Shown here in pieces: positions 43,694 to 55,400 of a stretch of 64,000 nt of DNA; the stretch's first letter is position 1, and each line of letters begins with the position of its first letter. The notes beneath the pieces were generated by a model, which saw only the letters and a list, made by a program, of their open reading frames with translations, searched no databases and was not told the origin of the DNA. This stretch comes from Cryoendolithus antarcticus (taxonomy: Eukaryota; Ascomycota; Dothideomycetes; Cladosporiales; Cladosporiaceae), in NCBI GenBank assembly GCA_002077065.1, contig NAJO01000005.1, positions 434,001 through 498,000 of the forward strand. Reading direction: 5' to 3'. Both the position numbers and the translations under genes were made by a program.

Positions 43694-45751
43694 TTAGTGA
43701 GGATCTTGCGCGATCTCAACTACTCGGCTTTGACACTCATTGCGCGCATAGCCTGGCCCACCGAGCTGCTGCTGCAGCTCCAACATTCTTTTCAGAGTCC
43801 CAAGCACGGCACTCCCGTGCTCGAAGCCTAGTATGACGGAACATCGGACCATGATGGCAACGAAGAAACGCCGTCCCTCCTCTGCTATTGGGTCGAACTC
43901 TGGCGGATCATCATGGCTCGTGGCACCGGTGGACTGGTGACTGGCCGCGGACGCGACCATCGTCACCCAGAAGAGTACACCAGCAAGTTGATTCCAGCAA
44001 GAGTCCAGACATGTTCGGCCGAGGGCGTGCCGAATACCAGCCAAGTCGGCGTCCTGTATAGCCGCTGCTACTGACAGGGGAATTCGAAGTGCTAATGCGC
44101 GCGCGTACACTCGAGCCGTGCGTCGAATCACTTCGTACTGCTTGTCCTCTGTAGAGCTGTGATAGTCCTCCCCTGCTGGCTCCATGGACTCGACGCGGAC
44201 ACGAAGCAGCCTTATCAGTTCCACTTGATCTTCTGGCTTGGAGAGAAACGCTGCGCTAATTTGACGAAGATGATCAAGTAATCGGTATAGCTGGCCATTT
44301 GAATCTAGTCCCCTACAGAGCCAGGTATAGCCATTGTCAGAAGCAAAGAGTGGGTTCTCGGGGTACCTCTTGCCGGTAGCTGGCGGCAATGTTTGTTGCG
44401 CCCTTGCGAACGACATGTACAACTCGTGCATCGGAGTCTCGTGCATTATGGCAATCATAAACATGGTCACCGTGACTAGAGCGGGAAGAAATCCCGATGT
44501 CGCCTCTCGAAGCAGATCGCCGCGGAGCTGCATGATGCGCGTCAAGCCCTCGCTGTGGACAGCCAAGACTGCTGGATCATTCGTCAGCATCTCAGACGTC
44601 AACAGGTGGAGTACTGCAATTGTGGTGCCATCGCTGATGCCTTCTTTCGGATCTGAAAGGCTGAGATTGACCATTTGAATGATCTCCTCCCGCACACGCA
44701 GACGTTCGTAACTCTCCACGAATGTGGGCGCACTTCGTGTGCTGGCTCTTCGAATAATGTCGGTGTACGCTGCTGACAAGCACACGGTACTCAGAAACGC
44801 ATGCTAAGATCAACATTAGCTTGGCCATGGCAAATAAGCATGCTGTCGGCCACTTACTCGGCTCTCCATCAGCTTTGGCACCCAACCGCTCGCGAGCCTT
44901 CGACTTCCGAAAAGCTGGGTGCAGGCGTACTTCAGTTTTCTGACGTTGATACGCGGATCTGAGAATGCTGGCCACGAGTCGAATGCGTTAATTCTGTTTC
45001 CAAGATCCGCGAAGGGGAGCGGAACAGCATGTAGTGGAGTCCTCAAGTACGGTCCATGCAACTCGCACGGATCCCAGAGTACCAATGGATCCGCTCCGCC
45101 CTGATGAGGCAGCTCAAGCGCCGTTGAACAGTCGGGCCCGATCTGCGCCTTGCCCTCAGCTTCATCGTGCGAATTGGCTCCGCTGAGATCGGAGCTCGAC
45201 GCTGTGATAATCTCGGTGGCCTTTCCAAATAAGCGATTAGGGTGCACGAGGTTCGGCGAGACCTCCTGCCCAGCGCTTGCAGAGCCCCCTTCGACTCTGC
45301 GGCGCTTGGCCACAGTGCGTGCGTTCTTCTTGATGTGGTGATACATCACTGCTTGCCGGATCGCGCGCATTTCGGCCTTGTTTCTCGGCTGGTTTGACTC
45401 CATGACGAAGACATGTGACCCGGGATTGGCCGGCGCAGCAGTCGGTGTAGGACGGGAGGGCGTAGCCATTGGGCGATGCACTCTCGGTTGGGATCCGTCG
45501 CTGTGGCACTCCGCTCTCTTCGACTTCATGGAGTATGGGCCATTGCCATTCTGCGCAGCGGCGGGTTCCTGTTGAACATTGCTGGATCGTATCGACATCG
45601 GGTCGCGTAGGTCAACGGGGGAATCATGTCTGGTCCCTTGCGGGACCTGGTCGTACTCATCGAGCCTGCATCTGTCGGAGGTAGTGCCCACTGGAGACAG
45701 GTATGCCGTGCCCAGGGTTCCGTTGATTCTGGGATCCAGGAAAGGCGGCAT
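43694..45751 (-). CDS. Fungal-specific transcription factor-like protein lacking a visible zinc cluster
   Basis: Exons 45751-44858 and 44803-43694, with a 54-bp intron (GTAAGT ... CTAATGTTGATCTTAG), encode 667 residues. The N-terminal 300 residues are disordered but contain a conserved short block: HVFVMESNQPRNKAEMRAIR, then a basic KKNARTVAKRRRVEGG, a likely nuclear localisation signal. The second half is an all-helical domain of the fungal-specific transcription factor type (VCLSAAYTDIIRRAS, TIAVLHLLTSEMLTNDPAVL, HSEGLTRIMQLRGDLL, WVTMVASAASH). No Cys6 zinc cluster or other DNA-binding motif is seen. This N-terminal block plus Fungal_trans_2-like domain is a recurrent layout in Pezizomycotina. 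Its target and role are unknown. Confidence 0.8.
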
Positions 45752-47162
45752 GATATCGGTAGACGATGCAGCAGCGTCTGGAATCCCGCCGTCGAGGAGT
45801 CAAACGATGGACCCCTCTCCAGTCGCACTCCGATCAACGCGGTAGATCCCTCCCAGGTTCCTGGCACGCTACTCGCGATCGCGATGCATATAGTATGCCG
45901 ATCTCAGACGTAAAGTTCGAATGCAGGTCGGTTCGCTTAGCGCCTGTCCGTCGTGTATTCTCAAAGTCTTGGTCTCGGTCTCTCCGTAATGAGCAGGCAG
46001 GAATGTCAGTGAGTCCTGCGCGTTCAGTGCCGATTGATTGCGGTGCCCTGCATTCCGCGATAGTATCTACGTTGTCGACGAGAAATCAGGGACAGTATTG
46101 GTAATATGGGTCGACCGGTGTCCGATCAGCCCTATGCATGGATGCATGAACGGCATATTGCCTCATTGCAGTATCGCATGACAAGGGCTTACATATACAC
46201 ATATAAGTCGCCTTCAGCTCTCTCTATAGGCACCTTCCCTTTCCGATCACATACTCTCAGCCACGTTCTTGGTAAACCATGTCCAGGTACAAGCTTCCGG
46301 GTACTCGAACGGCGACAGCTGGTGACCGAAGATCTGCAAAAGCACCCCCCCAGAATGGACTATAGTGCATTGCGGAGAGCACGCGTCGAAAGCTTGGTCC
46401 GAGTGGAGGTGGAGCCGGTGTTGCCGCTGAGCAGCCAATCATCGCTCCTGGGACTTTATGCACAGCCATAAATCGAGCGTGGGGGCTATGTCCGTACAAC
46501 CCACACCGGTCCCTGGCTTCGGACGGAGCGCAGATAGACAGCGGTAATGGCGAGCAACCGTGGCAGATAAGCGGAGCGTTGTATGCCAATGACATCGTCG
46601 TGGAGGAGCAATTCGGACTCGAGCGATGGATTGCTTATTTCGAGGTTGCCTACGGTCTGTGGGCGAAGAGACGTCTACGCCGGTCGGCAGACAATAGCAA
46701 AATGTCGAAGAAGACTGGCCATTGGCACGATACAAATGGATCGCTCTCTGCGCGATGCAGATACTGACCTGAAAACGAAATTATGCAGGCGACATGTATG
46801 TCCGTACTGTACCGAACCTATGACCTTGCGCAATAGGTACGGAGTTTACACGTACGATGTCGGCGAGCAAGCGGGCGATAAAGTTCATCGCCATGCAGCT
46901 CTGTATTCCCATGCCAGCGCTCAACACATGCTTAGTATCAATAGGACCGATAGATCTCGCGCGAGGCGATAAGGCGGCCCTCTGGACCACGCTGTTGATC
47001 TAGACTCAACGACCTCGCCCGGCGATACGGGCGCTCAACATGGGCGGCATCGCAAGGAAGGTAGTATATGAAGATCCATAGACCTAACTTCCATGGCAAG
47101 TATTCTCACACCCACTCATCCGTTCTCACACATCCCTCATCATCTCCCGTACCAGTCAAGCC
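45752..47162. promoter_or_regulatory. Long divergent region between the transcription-factor-like gene and the first NTF2-like gene
   Basis: 1.4 kb with short, unremarkable frames on both strands. It includes a short ACATATACACATATAAG simple-sequence patch near 46193. No gene recognised. Confidence 0.4.
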
Positions 47163-47695
47163 ATGGCACCCAAGTACCCCACCGCCCCAGAAATCCACAC
47201 TCTCTTCACCTACCTCTCCACAGGCCAAGGCGACAAATTCTGGTCCCGCGTCTCCCCAAACGTCGACTGGCTCGTCCCCGGCTCGAACGCAGCGTCCGGC
47301 CACTACCATACGCTGGCGGACTGGATGGCTGGGGCGGCGGGGGCTCTGGATAGAGCGTTTCCTGAGCCGCTAAAGTTGGTAGTCACGAATGTTATTGGGG
47401 GAGGGGAGCAGGAGTGGGCTGTTGCGGAGTTGAGCGCTGATAGTACTTGTAAGAACGGTAGGTGAAGGGACTTGTGGCAGTGTGATGGCGAGGAGATGCT
47501 GATGAGTCGTAGGATTGCCGTATCATCAGCGGTATGCTTGGGTGTGCCGCTTTGATGACAAGGGGATCATTGTGCAGGTAGGTGCTCGAACACCGTGGAT
47601 GGGAGATTTGTTGGGAAGACTGACATCCGCGGCCACAGGTTCGCGCGTATCTCGACACGGAGCTTGTGCAGCAGGCGTTGGAGCAGAATCCTTGA
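47163..47695 (+). CDS. NTF2/SnoaL-like small protein, copy 1 of a tandem pair
   Basis: Exons 47163-47457, 47513-47577 and 47639-47695 encode 138 residues. Introns are 55 bp and 61 bp (GTAGGT donors). The protein has the layout of the NTF2-like fold: an N-terminal helix (APEIHTLFTYLSTG), FWSRVSPNVDWLVPGSNAASGHYHTLADW, a central strand block (LKLVVTNVIGGGEQEWAVAEL), and the closing strands YHQRYAWVCRFDDKGIIVQV then RAYLDTELVQQALEQN. SnoaL-like proteins include small-molecule isomerases, cyclases and non-enzymatic binders, so no reaction can be assigned. A paralogue of identical length starts 368 bp downstream, on the same strand. Confidence 0.87.
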
Positions 47696-48062
47696 ACGAT
47701 GGAGATGCAGTGACTGAGTGGTGTGGGGATGAAGTAAATGGATCGAGTGGGAGAGAGCTTCGCATGGCCGGTGTGCGGGTAGCGCAAACGAGGAGAAGCA
47801 TCCGCCAGGGACAGTCTTTACCTCATTTCCCACTCTCAATCTGTATTTCCCTCGATACTGTCGTGTGTTTGTTTGCACGATTCCAGATGACTTTGTTGTC
47901 TGGACCTTTAACACCGGCCAAGCCGATGCAAAGCGCCGATCTCTCGCTCAGGCCGCTCGGCCGCGGCTGGTACACGGCTTCGACTTCATGTTACCAGCTT
48001 CACACAGCCATAATTTGGAAAGCGACCTGCTTCAAGTATATTGCGCGTGGCATGTACTCGTA
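47696..48062. promoter_or_regulatory. Spacer between the tandem NTF2-like genes
   Basis: 367 bp containing the 3' end of copy 1 and the promoter of copy 2. No other frame is convincing. Confidence 0.4.
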
Positions 48063-48756
48063 ATGTCGTCTAGCTACCCGAGCATCGATGAGATCAAGCA
48101 GCTGTGCTCGCATCTCGGCACAAACGACGCTTCGCCATTCTTCGACCGTGTCTCTCCGAATGTAGAGTGGGATGTGCTAGGTCAGTGGCCCGACTCTGTG
48201 TATCAAAAGTCGTAGCCTCCTATGCATTTATCTAACCGTAACACGTACCAGGCACGCATCCTGCAGCTGGGCATTTCAGTACACTTGTGAGCCTCGTCGT
48301 TGGGCTCTACAGTATTGTACAGCACTCTGACTTTAGGGCAGAGCGATTGGAAGAAAGGCGCACTCGGCGTTATCAACGATGTGCTGAAAGAGCCTCTTAA
48401 GCTCTCGGTCGTGAATGTCGCAGGGGGAGGTGATCAGGCATGGGCTGTAGTCGAGCTAAAGGCGGCTTCGGTGTGTATGAACGGTGCGCACTTTCTGGCA
48501 GACCATCGCGGGCAGTCTTCGCTTTGCTGATGCTCGATCATCAGGAATGCCTTACAATCAACGCTATGCATGGGTAATGCGATTCGACGATAGCGGCGTG
48601 ATAGTGCAGGTTCGTCTCTTGCGTCGCTTGCTTGGGCTAAAGGCCTCTAACATGACATTGGTCCTGTACCTGCTCAGTACTGACTCCCTATGTGCGTAGG
48701 TACGTGCGTACCTCGATTCGGCGCTGGTGCAGAAGGCAGTAGACCAGAATACTTAG
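48063..48756 (+). CDS. NTF2/SnoaL-like small protein, copy 2 of a tandem pair
   Basis: Exons 48063-48180, 48252-48286, 48342-48483, 48545-48609 and 48700-48756 encode 138 residues, the same length as copy 1. Matching segments are FFDRVSPNVEWDVLGTHPAA then GHFSTLSDWKKGALGVINDV, LKEPLKLSVVNVAGGGDQAW, then YNQRYAWVMRFDDSGVIVQV and RAYLDSALVQKAVDQN. The last two introns sit at exactly the same codons and phases as in copy 1. Two further introns (after codon 39 phase 1, and after STL, phase 0) are absent from copy 1. For the third exon I chose the GGGCAG acceptor because it restores the alignment STL-SDW; the TTTAG acceptor 5 bp upstream would break the frame. The function is unassigned, as for copy 1. 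Confidence 0.84.
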
Positions 48757-48903
48757 CTCGGTAGATTCATAACCATGAGATCCGATGACTTTCTTTTGCA
48801 GTCTCCGCGGATTTTCGAGTATCCACCGCACCGATAGTCTTGCGTACGGCAGCACCACTGCTTGTAGTTATGAAATCGCTCAGGGCGGAATATACACACT
48901 AGT

Positions 48904-49803
48904 TCACCGTCTGGGAGCCTTTCGCTTCTTGAAGACTACGACCGGCGGTGCGGTAATTGCGCTCGCGTTCGTTTCCGTCTTGACCTCAGGCTCATCGGTG
49001 GGTTCGCCAACTGCCATGCCAGATTGAATACGTTCTTCATCATCTGCAACGGCAGTGGATTGCTCCGCCCCTGTCGCTGGCACCACCATCGTTGACGTTG
49101 CGACCGCCGCCTTCTTTGCCACAACGCCCAGTAGAGCGTCCAGATCTTCGTCACCGGCCTTCGCAGCGTTTCCAGGAAATGTCTTCAACGTGCTGCCCCA
49201 AATCTTCTTCGTTCTTGGCGTGGCCTCCTCATCGCGCGCAACCTCCGCTTCATCCTCAGCTTTGCGCTTCCTCAAACCCACGCTTAGCCCTTCAGCAGGC
49301 GTCGCGCCCATTCCTGACGCTTCCCGCTCTTCCTCCTCCCTCTTGATGTCCGCCAACGTTCGCACACCGCCAGCCTCATCGCGCAGCACCGTCTCACTCA
49401 CGGTTTCCCACCCTGACACCCCTGTAATCTCCCGCTTGAGTGCTTCGGGCAAAGCAACACCCATCTCAAGTAGCTGCTGAGCATGCACCTTCCTTTGCTC
49501 CGCCGGACTAAGCTTCACGACATGCGCTTCGGCAGCCCCACCCCTCCTCCCTTGCGGCTGTGCATTCGCATCCTTCTTCCCGCCCCCTACAAGTCCATTC
49601 AGCCTCGCGACCTCATCCTTTGCGCGCTGCTGGTCGCGAGCTTCTCGCTCATGCTTCTTGTGCAGCTCGCGAAGAGACCGTTGAATGTTCCCTTGGTGCT
49701 TGCCGGTGGACTCGTGGTTCTTGCGCTCGATGGGGCTGTCGCGGACGTATGTCTCGCAGAACTTGCACCAGTAGGAGGGGGTTGACTTCCAGTACTCCGA
49801 CAT
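48904..49803 (-). CDS. U1-type zinc-finger protein, WBP4-like splicing factor candidate
   Basis: Single exon, 299 residues. The N-terminus MSEYWKSTPSYWCKFCETYV with ERKNHESTGKHQGNIQRSLR is a U1/matrin-type C2H2 zinc finger (C-x2-C ... H-x5-H). This matches the start of human WBP4/FBP21, a spliceosome-associated protein. A long charged helix (ELHKKHEREARDQQRAKDEV) follows, then low-complexity Ala/Glu/Lys stretches with LKRKAEDEAEV-like basic patches. The WW domains of WBP4 are not evident; fungal members often lack them. The gene is divergent from PRP31 (257 bp between starts), which fits a role in splicing but does not prove it. Confidence 0.83.
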   Translation of the reverse strand: MSEYWKSTPSYWCKFCETYVRDSPIERKNHESTGKHQGNIQRSLRELHKKHEREARDQQRAKDEVARLNGLVGGGKKDANAQPQGRRGGAAEAHVVKLSPAEQRKVHAQQLLEMGVALPEALKREITGVSGWETVSETVLRDEAGGVRTLADIKREEEEREASGMGATPAEGLSVGLRKRKAEDEAEVARDEEATPRTKKIWGSTLKTFPGNAAKAGDEDLDALLGVVAKKAAVATSTMVVPATGAEQSTAVADDEERIQSGMAVGEPTDEPEVKTETNASAITAPPVVVFKKRKAPRR

Positions 49804-50060
49804 ACTGGGAAGAGTGTGGAAGTGGAAGTGAAGAAGGTAGCATTGTATTTACACGAGATAGTACATGGATGGTATGGAAATCTCGAATTACGTCAGCAGG
49901 CAGTGACTACCGAGATGTTTTGATGGCCTCGACATGCGCCGAAGCTATTCGGTTTCGAACTACACACACAAAATTGCTACCAGTCCAAAGTCAGGAAACG
50001 CTGTCTGTAAGGCGAGAGGGCCTGTCAATCGAAACCCAGCGCGACGGCGCGACAGCCATC
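49804..50060. promoter_or_regulatory. Shared divergent promoter of the U1-type zinc-finger gene and PRP31
   Basis: Only 257 bp separates the two start codons. A short T-rich patch (CATTGTATTTACACG near 49842) is present; no defined motif recognised. Confidence 0.45.
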
Positions 50061-51983
50061 ATGACTTCCGTCGCGGAGGATCTGTTGAACGACTTTGACG
50101 ACAGCGGCGACGAGGGCCAAGAGGAGCAGCAGGACGACGCGCTCTTCGCTGAGGACGATGGCAATAAGCCAGTTGCCAGCGATGGAGCTTCTCTCGCTGG
50201 ACCCTTCAACGGATCGATGGAGTTAGAAGGCGATGAGGAGGATGAAGATGAGCCCGACACAGATGCCGTGCCCAGCCACGTGAAGATGGAGGAGCAGGAG
50301 ACTGAGGCAGAAGCGAAAGAGCGCGTCGAGAAGATGCAGTTGGCCAATGTGCGCGACGTGCGCAGTGTGGCGGTTCTAACGAAACAGCTTGACCCAGTGA
50401 TTGAGGTAAGCAAATTCCCCTTCCTTGGCTTATGAGTCCGCACGTTGTTTACAATGAGTGCAAATAGCCCTGACACTTCGGTGGCCCTGCAGAGAATCAA
50501 TCACTACAAGAATGTTCCAGCAGACAAGCAGACGACCAATATCGGGAACATCGAGGACAATCCGGAGTACAAGCTACTGACACAGTCCAACACTCTGTCC
50601 ACGAGCATCGATGGCGAGATCATACTCGTACACAAGTTCATCCGCGATCACTACTCGACTCGCTTCCCCGAGCTGGAGACACTCATCCAAAACCCACTTG
50701 ACTATGCCAAGGCAGTGGCGATCATCGGCAATGGCCCTATGGAGAACATTCGCGAGATCTCAGAAAGCAAAGATAACATCGTCGGCGCAACACTGCGACA
50801 GGTCTTAGACGGTCCTTCACTAATGGTCGTGACTGTTGAGGCGACCACAACGCGAGGCGAACCACTTTCGGATTCCGAGCTCACAACCGTGAAACGCGCC
50901 TGCGAAATGGTCCTCAAACTCGACATGGCCAAGAAGCTCCTCACTCAATACGTCGAGTCCCGCATGAACATCTTCGCACCGAACCTCACAACCCTCATCG
51001 GCTCCACAACGGCAGCGCAACTCCTAAATTACACCGGCGGCATCACCGGTCTGGCAAAGACACCAGCCTGCAACCTCGCTCCCCTAGGCAGCAAGAAATC
51101 CGCCGCCGCCGTCGGCCTCGCAACAAACATCGGCGTCCGCCACCAAGGCTTCCTCTACAACAACGACATAATCCAAGACGTGCCCGCAGACCTCAAAGTC
51201 CAAGCCCTGCGCATCCTAAGCGCCAAGGTAGTCCTGGCAGCACGCGTAGATCAAGCGCACGAAGCGCCTTCCGGCGAGCAAGGTCTAGCCTTTTACGACC
51301 AAGTCGAGAAACGCATTGCCAAGCTCTCCGAAGCACCTCCCAACAAGGGTGTCCGCGCTTTGCCGGCTCCTGATGATAAGCCAGCGCGGAAGCGAGGCGG
51401 GCGGAGAGCGAGGAAGGCGAAGGAGGCGACTGCCGTTACTGATCTGCGGAAAGCGCAGAATCGCATGGCTTTCAACAAGGAGGAAGCTGAGGTCGGCTAC
51501 GGCACAGGCGACAGCACAAAGGGACTTGGTATGATTGGCGCACAAGACGACGGACGGATCCGCGCGCAGCAAATCGATCAGCGCACACGCGCTAAACTGT
51601 CGAAGAAGAACCCCGGCTGGGGTGGAGCGACACCTGCTTCCTCATCCTCTGGCACATCGACCTCACTTCGCGGGTTCGGCGCGGGCTTGTCGAATGCGTC
51701 GACGCTCAAGTCGCATGGCTTGAGGGCTGCGGGCGTGGGATCGGGGCTCAGGACCAATGTTGGCAATTCTGGCGGGACGACGACGAGTGTGGCTTTTACG
51801 CCTGTGCAAGGCTTGGAGCTGGTTGACCCGAAGGCCAGGGCTGAGGCTGGTCGCAAGCGCGCTGCTGAAGAGGACAGATGGTTCAAGGGCGGGACATTCA
51901 CCCAGGTCGGCGGTGGTAAGACGGACGCGCAAGGCTTCAAGGTTCCGGCGTTGCCGGTGAAGAAGGCGAAGACGGAAGGCTGA
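50061..51983 (+). CDS. PRP31: U4/U6 snRNP protein Prp31
   Basis: Spliceosomal protein that binds 15.5K/Snu13 on U4 snRNA and stabilises the U4/U6-U5 tri-snRNP. Exons 50061-50405 and 50493-51983 (87-bp intron) encode 611 residues. The N-terminus is acidic (DLLNDFDDSGDEG). The Nop domain is clear: RINHYKNVPADKQTTNIGNI, EDNPEYKLLTQSNTLSTSID, GEIILVHKFIRDHYSTRFPE, LDYAKAVAIIGNGPM, then TTLIGSTTAAQLLNYTGGIT and NIGVRHQGFLYNNDIIQ. The basic KPARKRGGRRARKAK patch and the C-terminal RWFKGGTFTQVGG complete the Prp31 C-terminal domain. No missing residues noted. Confidence 0.96.
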
Positions 51984-52403
51984 GACTGAGGGACATTCGA
52001 TGCGGATCAGACGGATGTCTTACAGAGCGCAATCACACTTTGTGCATAACGCCGACTTTGTGCGCGTGCGAGAGTGGGTTCGCGCGACTTGACGAAGGCG
52101 TTGAGATGCACGCTCTGGCAAGGCGATGCGGCAGTAAGTATGATGGTCCTCACGCACTGAGCACCGTTCGCTGACACCTGCCAGCCAGCCACGGCTGTGT
52201 TTGCCGCATACGACGAGGCGGACTTCTTTGCGCGCCAGGTCAGGAATCGGGCATGCTGCAGCATCGACGTGGGAAGGTGACTGGATCTACTTCTGCCGCG
52301 CTGCAGCGCGGGCAGGTGGAAGGGGCCGATCGTGCGTATCTAGTCGTACAACAACATCTATACTACACGCCTCCCAAGAGTCTCATGCCCGCTAACATAG
52401 CCC
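51984..52403. other. Convergent spacer between PRP31 and HIR1
   Basis: About 420 bp between two stop codons. Nothing recognised. Confidence 0.35.
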
Positions 52404-55400
52404 TCACGTCTCGACCTCCATCTCCTCTCCCTCCTTTCCCGCGCCCTCAGCAACCTCGCCAATCACGCCTAGCAACTTCGCGTACGGCACCGTGACGCGC
52501 TGCAGTTCCCTCCATTTCCCGAGCACCACGACGACCTCCCTCAGCAGATCCTCCCGTTTCCACCCACACACCTCATCGCCTTCGCCCCATTCGATACCCT
52601 CGCCCTCCTCATCACCTTCCCCATCATCCCCGTCCTCCTTATCCTCGTACAGCCGTCCCATCAGCCCGCGCAGAAGTTCCTCAACCTTGGCGCGAAGGTT
52701 CTCAGCGCCGAGACGTTTGGCGTAGGTCACGAGGTATACGCGGAACTCGTCGCGCGCGCCGAGGGTAAGGGCTGCAGCTATGCGGTTCTCGAGATGCGCG
52801 ATTGAGACCGCTGATTCGAAGCCCTCGTACCCTTCAGCCGATATCAGCATCTTCACCAGCCGCTGCAGGAAATACGCTCGGCCTTTCAGCAGTGCTTGGG
52901 CGGTTGTGTGGCGTTCGAGCAGCGGGATGATGCCAGCGGAGAGGTTCTCGGGATTTATGACGTCGTGCCAAGCAGTCGGTGCGCCAGAGGACGAGGAAGC
53001 TTGGGGGCGGAGGTTCTTCGCTATAGAGGCTGGAGTGGCGAGGGATGTATCGGTGGTATTCCAATACTGCGAACCGACTGCCCACCAGTTCTCCGTAAGG
53101 CGCTGCCAGGTGTGCAGGGCGGGGGAGTATGTGAAACCTTCACCATTGCTGAGGGCGGCTATGATACGGCCGGCGGAGTTAAGGCGGGCGAAGATTAGGC
53201 TCGGGGAGGGGGTGAGGTGGGGATGTTGGACTGCGGAGGCTGTGTCTAGGATTGGAGCGAGGGAGATGGGAGGGTGGGGCGCTGAAAGGGTATGGAGATT
53301 GTAGACATGGCATTGGCCTGTGGCTGTGAGGGCTAGGAGCCACCATCCGCGGCAATCGAGGATCACGGGCTGGGAGTCGAGGATTAGGGCGTTCAGGAGT
53401 CGTCGGCCGGCTGGCGTCCAGACGTGGAGACTGCCGTCTTCGCAGGCTGCGGCCCAGAAGTGCGAGTTCCCGGTGACAAGCAGGACGGCTTTAGGGAGGT
53501 AGTCTTGCCAGAGGGTTTGGGCACGCTTAGAGACTGTAATGCGGGTTGGTTCGCGGTCCTGGGCGCGGCCGGTGCGGGAAGGGCCTGTGGCGTTGCGGGC
53601 TTCGAAGATGAGGGGTTTGTCGGCGTCTGGGGGTTCTGCTGGGGCTGTGGAGGTGGTGTCGCTGTCTGGGACTGCGCGGCTGGGGTCTCGTGGACGGATG
53701 ATCACACTACGGACCATGGGTACCGCGAGACGGATCTGGGAGACTGTCATACTTGGGTTTGTGATTGCCGGACGAAGCACTTCGGGGATCTCGATGGGTT
53801 TGGAGGGCGCCGTACTAGCTGGCACGAGTCCGTCGGGAGTGTTACTGACGATCGGGGTAGCACCAGTCTGTTGCACGAGATGTACACGCTTCTCGGCACG
53901 CTTCTCGTCGTCGCCTTCGACTTCTGCATACTTTCGCTTGTTGCCCATCAGGAGGCCAGAAAGACCGCCTTTCGGCAGTCCATCGTAAGGCTTGCTGAGG
54001 TCCAAAATTGTAGCGGGCGCGTCCGAGATTGCGCCGTGTCGTACAGCCGCCTGCAGCTGCGTTCGAGGTAAGTTCGACTCGCCCTGATTTGAGGAGGAGA
54101 GGAGAAGTGGTGCAATGCGCTTCTTGCCGTCCTTCGTGATGGTCACGCGTTGTTTGAGTTTGTCGATCTTCTCAGCTTGCGGGTCCTTGGGAGGTGCCGG
54201 TGCTGTTGCTGCAGGTTCTGGTGCTCCCGTGCCATTGGTGGTGCCGTTCATGTGCGCGTCACCATTCGTCAATATTGATGGCTGAGGCTGAGAGTCACCC
54301 ATCAACTCGCCCATCCTGCCCTCCACACCCCTGAGTTCGCCAGCTTTGCTGCCCTCCTCCAATCGCAGAGCATCAGCGTTCTCGACAATGCCCACCCTCC
54401 GTCCAGCGCCGTACTTCGCAAGTGCCTTGTCGTTGTCCGCTGTCGGTGCAGGATAGCCCAACTCGCCCCTCTCGAATACGACCGCCGCTATCGTGCCGTC
54501 GAGCGACGTGTAGTAAATCGTCTCGCCATCCGGACTCCAAGCGAGATCACTGATCGGCTTTGCTGCAAGCTCAGCAGTCGTGACAAACGGCCGCGGAAAG
54601 CTCGTGTTCCACACACTTAGAGTCTTGTCCTGACCCGCACATGCAATGATGGTGACACTACTCTGGGGAACATCCTTGTCGTGCGGTCGCTGGTAGAAGA
54701 GTCGTGGCGAGAAGGCACATACTTCAACGGGACCTTCGTGTCCGATCAGATTGATCTCGCCGTCCCACGTGCCTCGGTTGATGATCGCGACTGAGCTGAC
54801 TGGGCCATTGACGGCGTTTGCAGCTGCAATATGTGCGCCTTCAGGCGACCACGAGCAGCGTCGAAAATAGGTCGTCAGTGGTGAAGTCGAGAAGGGAGCA
54901 CTGACTGTGTGCTCTAGTGTGAAGTTTGATGTCTGATCGTAGGCTGACGCATTCGGCGGAGGTGGCGTAAAGCGAAAGATCTTGATCGTGCGATCGTCCG
55001 AAGCGGTGGCAAAGTACTTGTTGCTGGGATCGAACGTGATCCCCTTGACGTGGGACTGGTGGTTCGACAGCGTCTTCAGCTTCTCGAATGTGCTACCGCT
55101 CCACACCACGACCTTGCTGTCCAAGCCCACAGATACCAGAATCGAGCTATCGCAGCTCCAGCCAAGATCCTGCACATCGTTGTCGTGCCCAATCAACCTC
55201 CTGAAGATCCTCCAGTTCTCCACTGGCGGAGTTTCGTTGCTGCCGAATGTGGTATGTGCTGGCGGACTCGGATCGAGGTTGTACACGCAGACAATCTTGT
55301 CGTCGGCGCCTGAGGCCAGGTACTTTCCGTTTGCGCTGAAGCGTACACTGTGTATGGTGCCCGAGTGATGGGAGAGCGATGCCAGCTGCTTGGGCTTGGT

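Noticed and set aside
45900..45925. GTTCGAATGC resembling a tRNA B box
   Set aside because: No matching A box or cloverleaf could be formed around it; no other tRNA-like B box was found by eye.
53424..54071. 215-codon plus-strand frame
   Set aside because: Antisense to HIR1, biased composition, no motifs.
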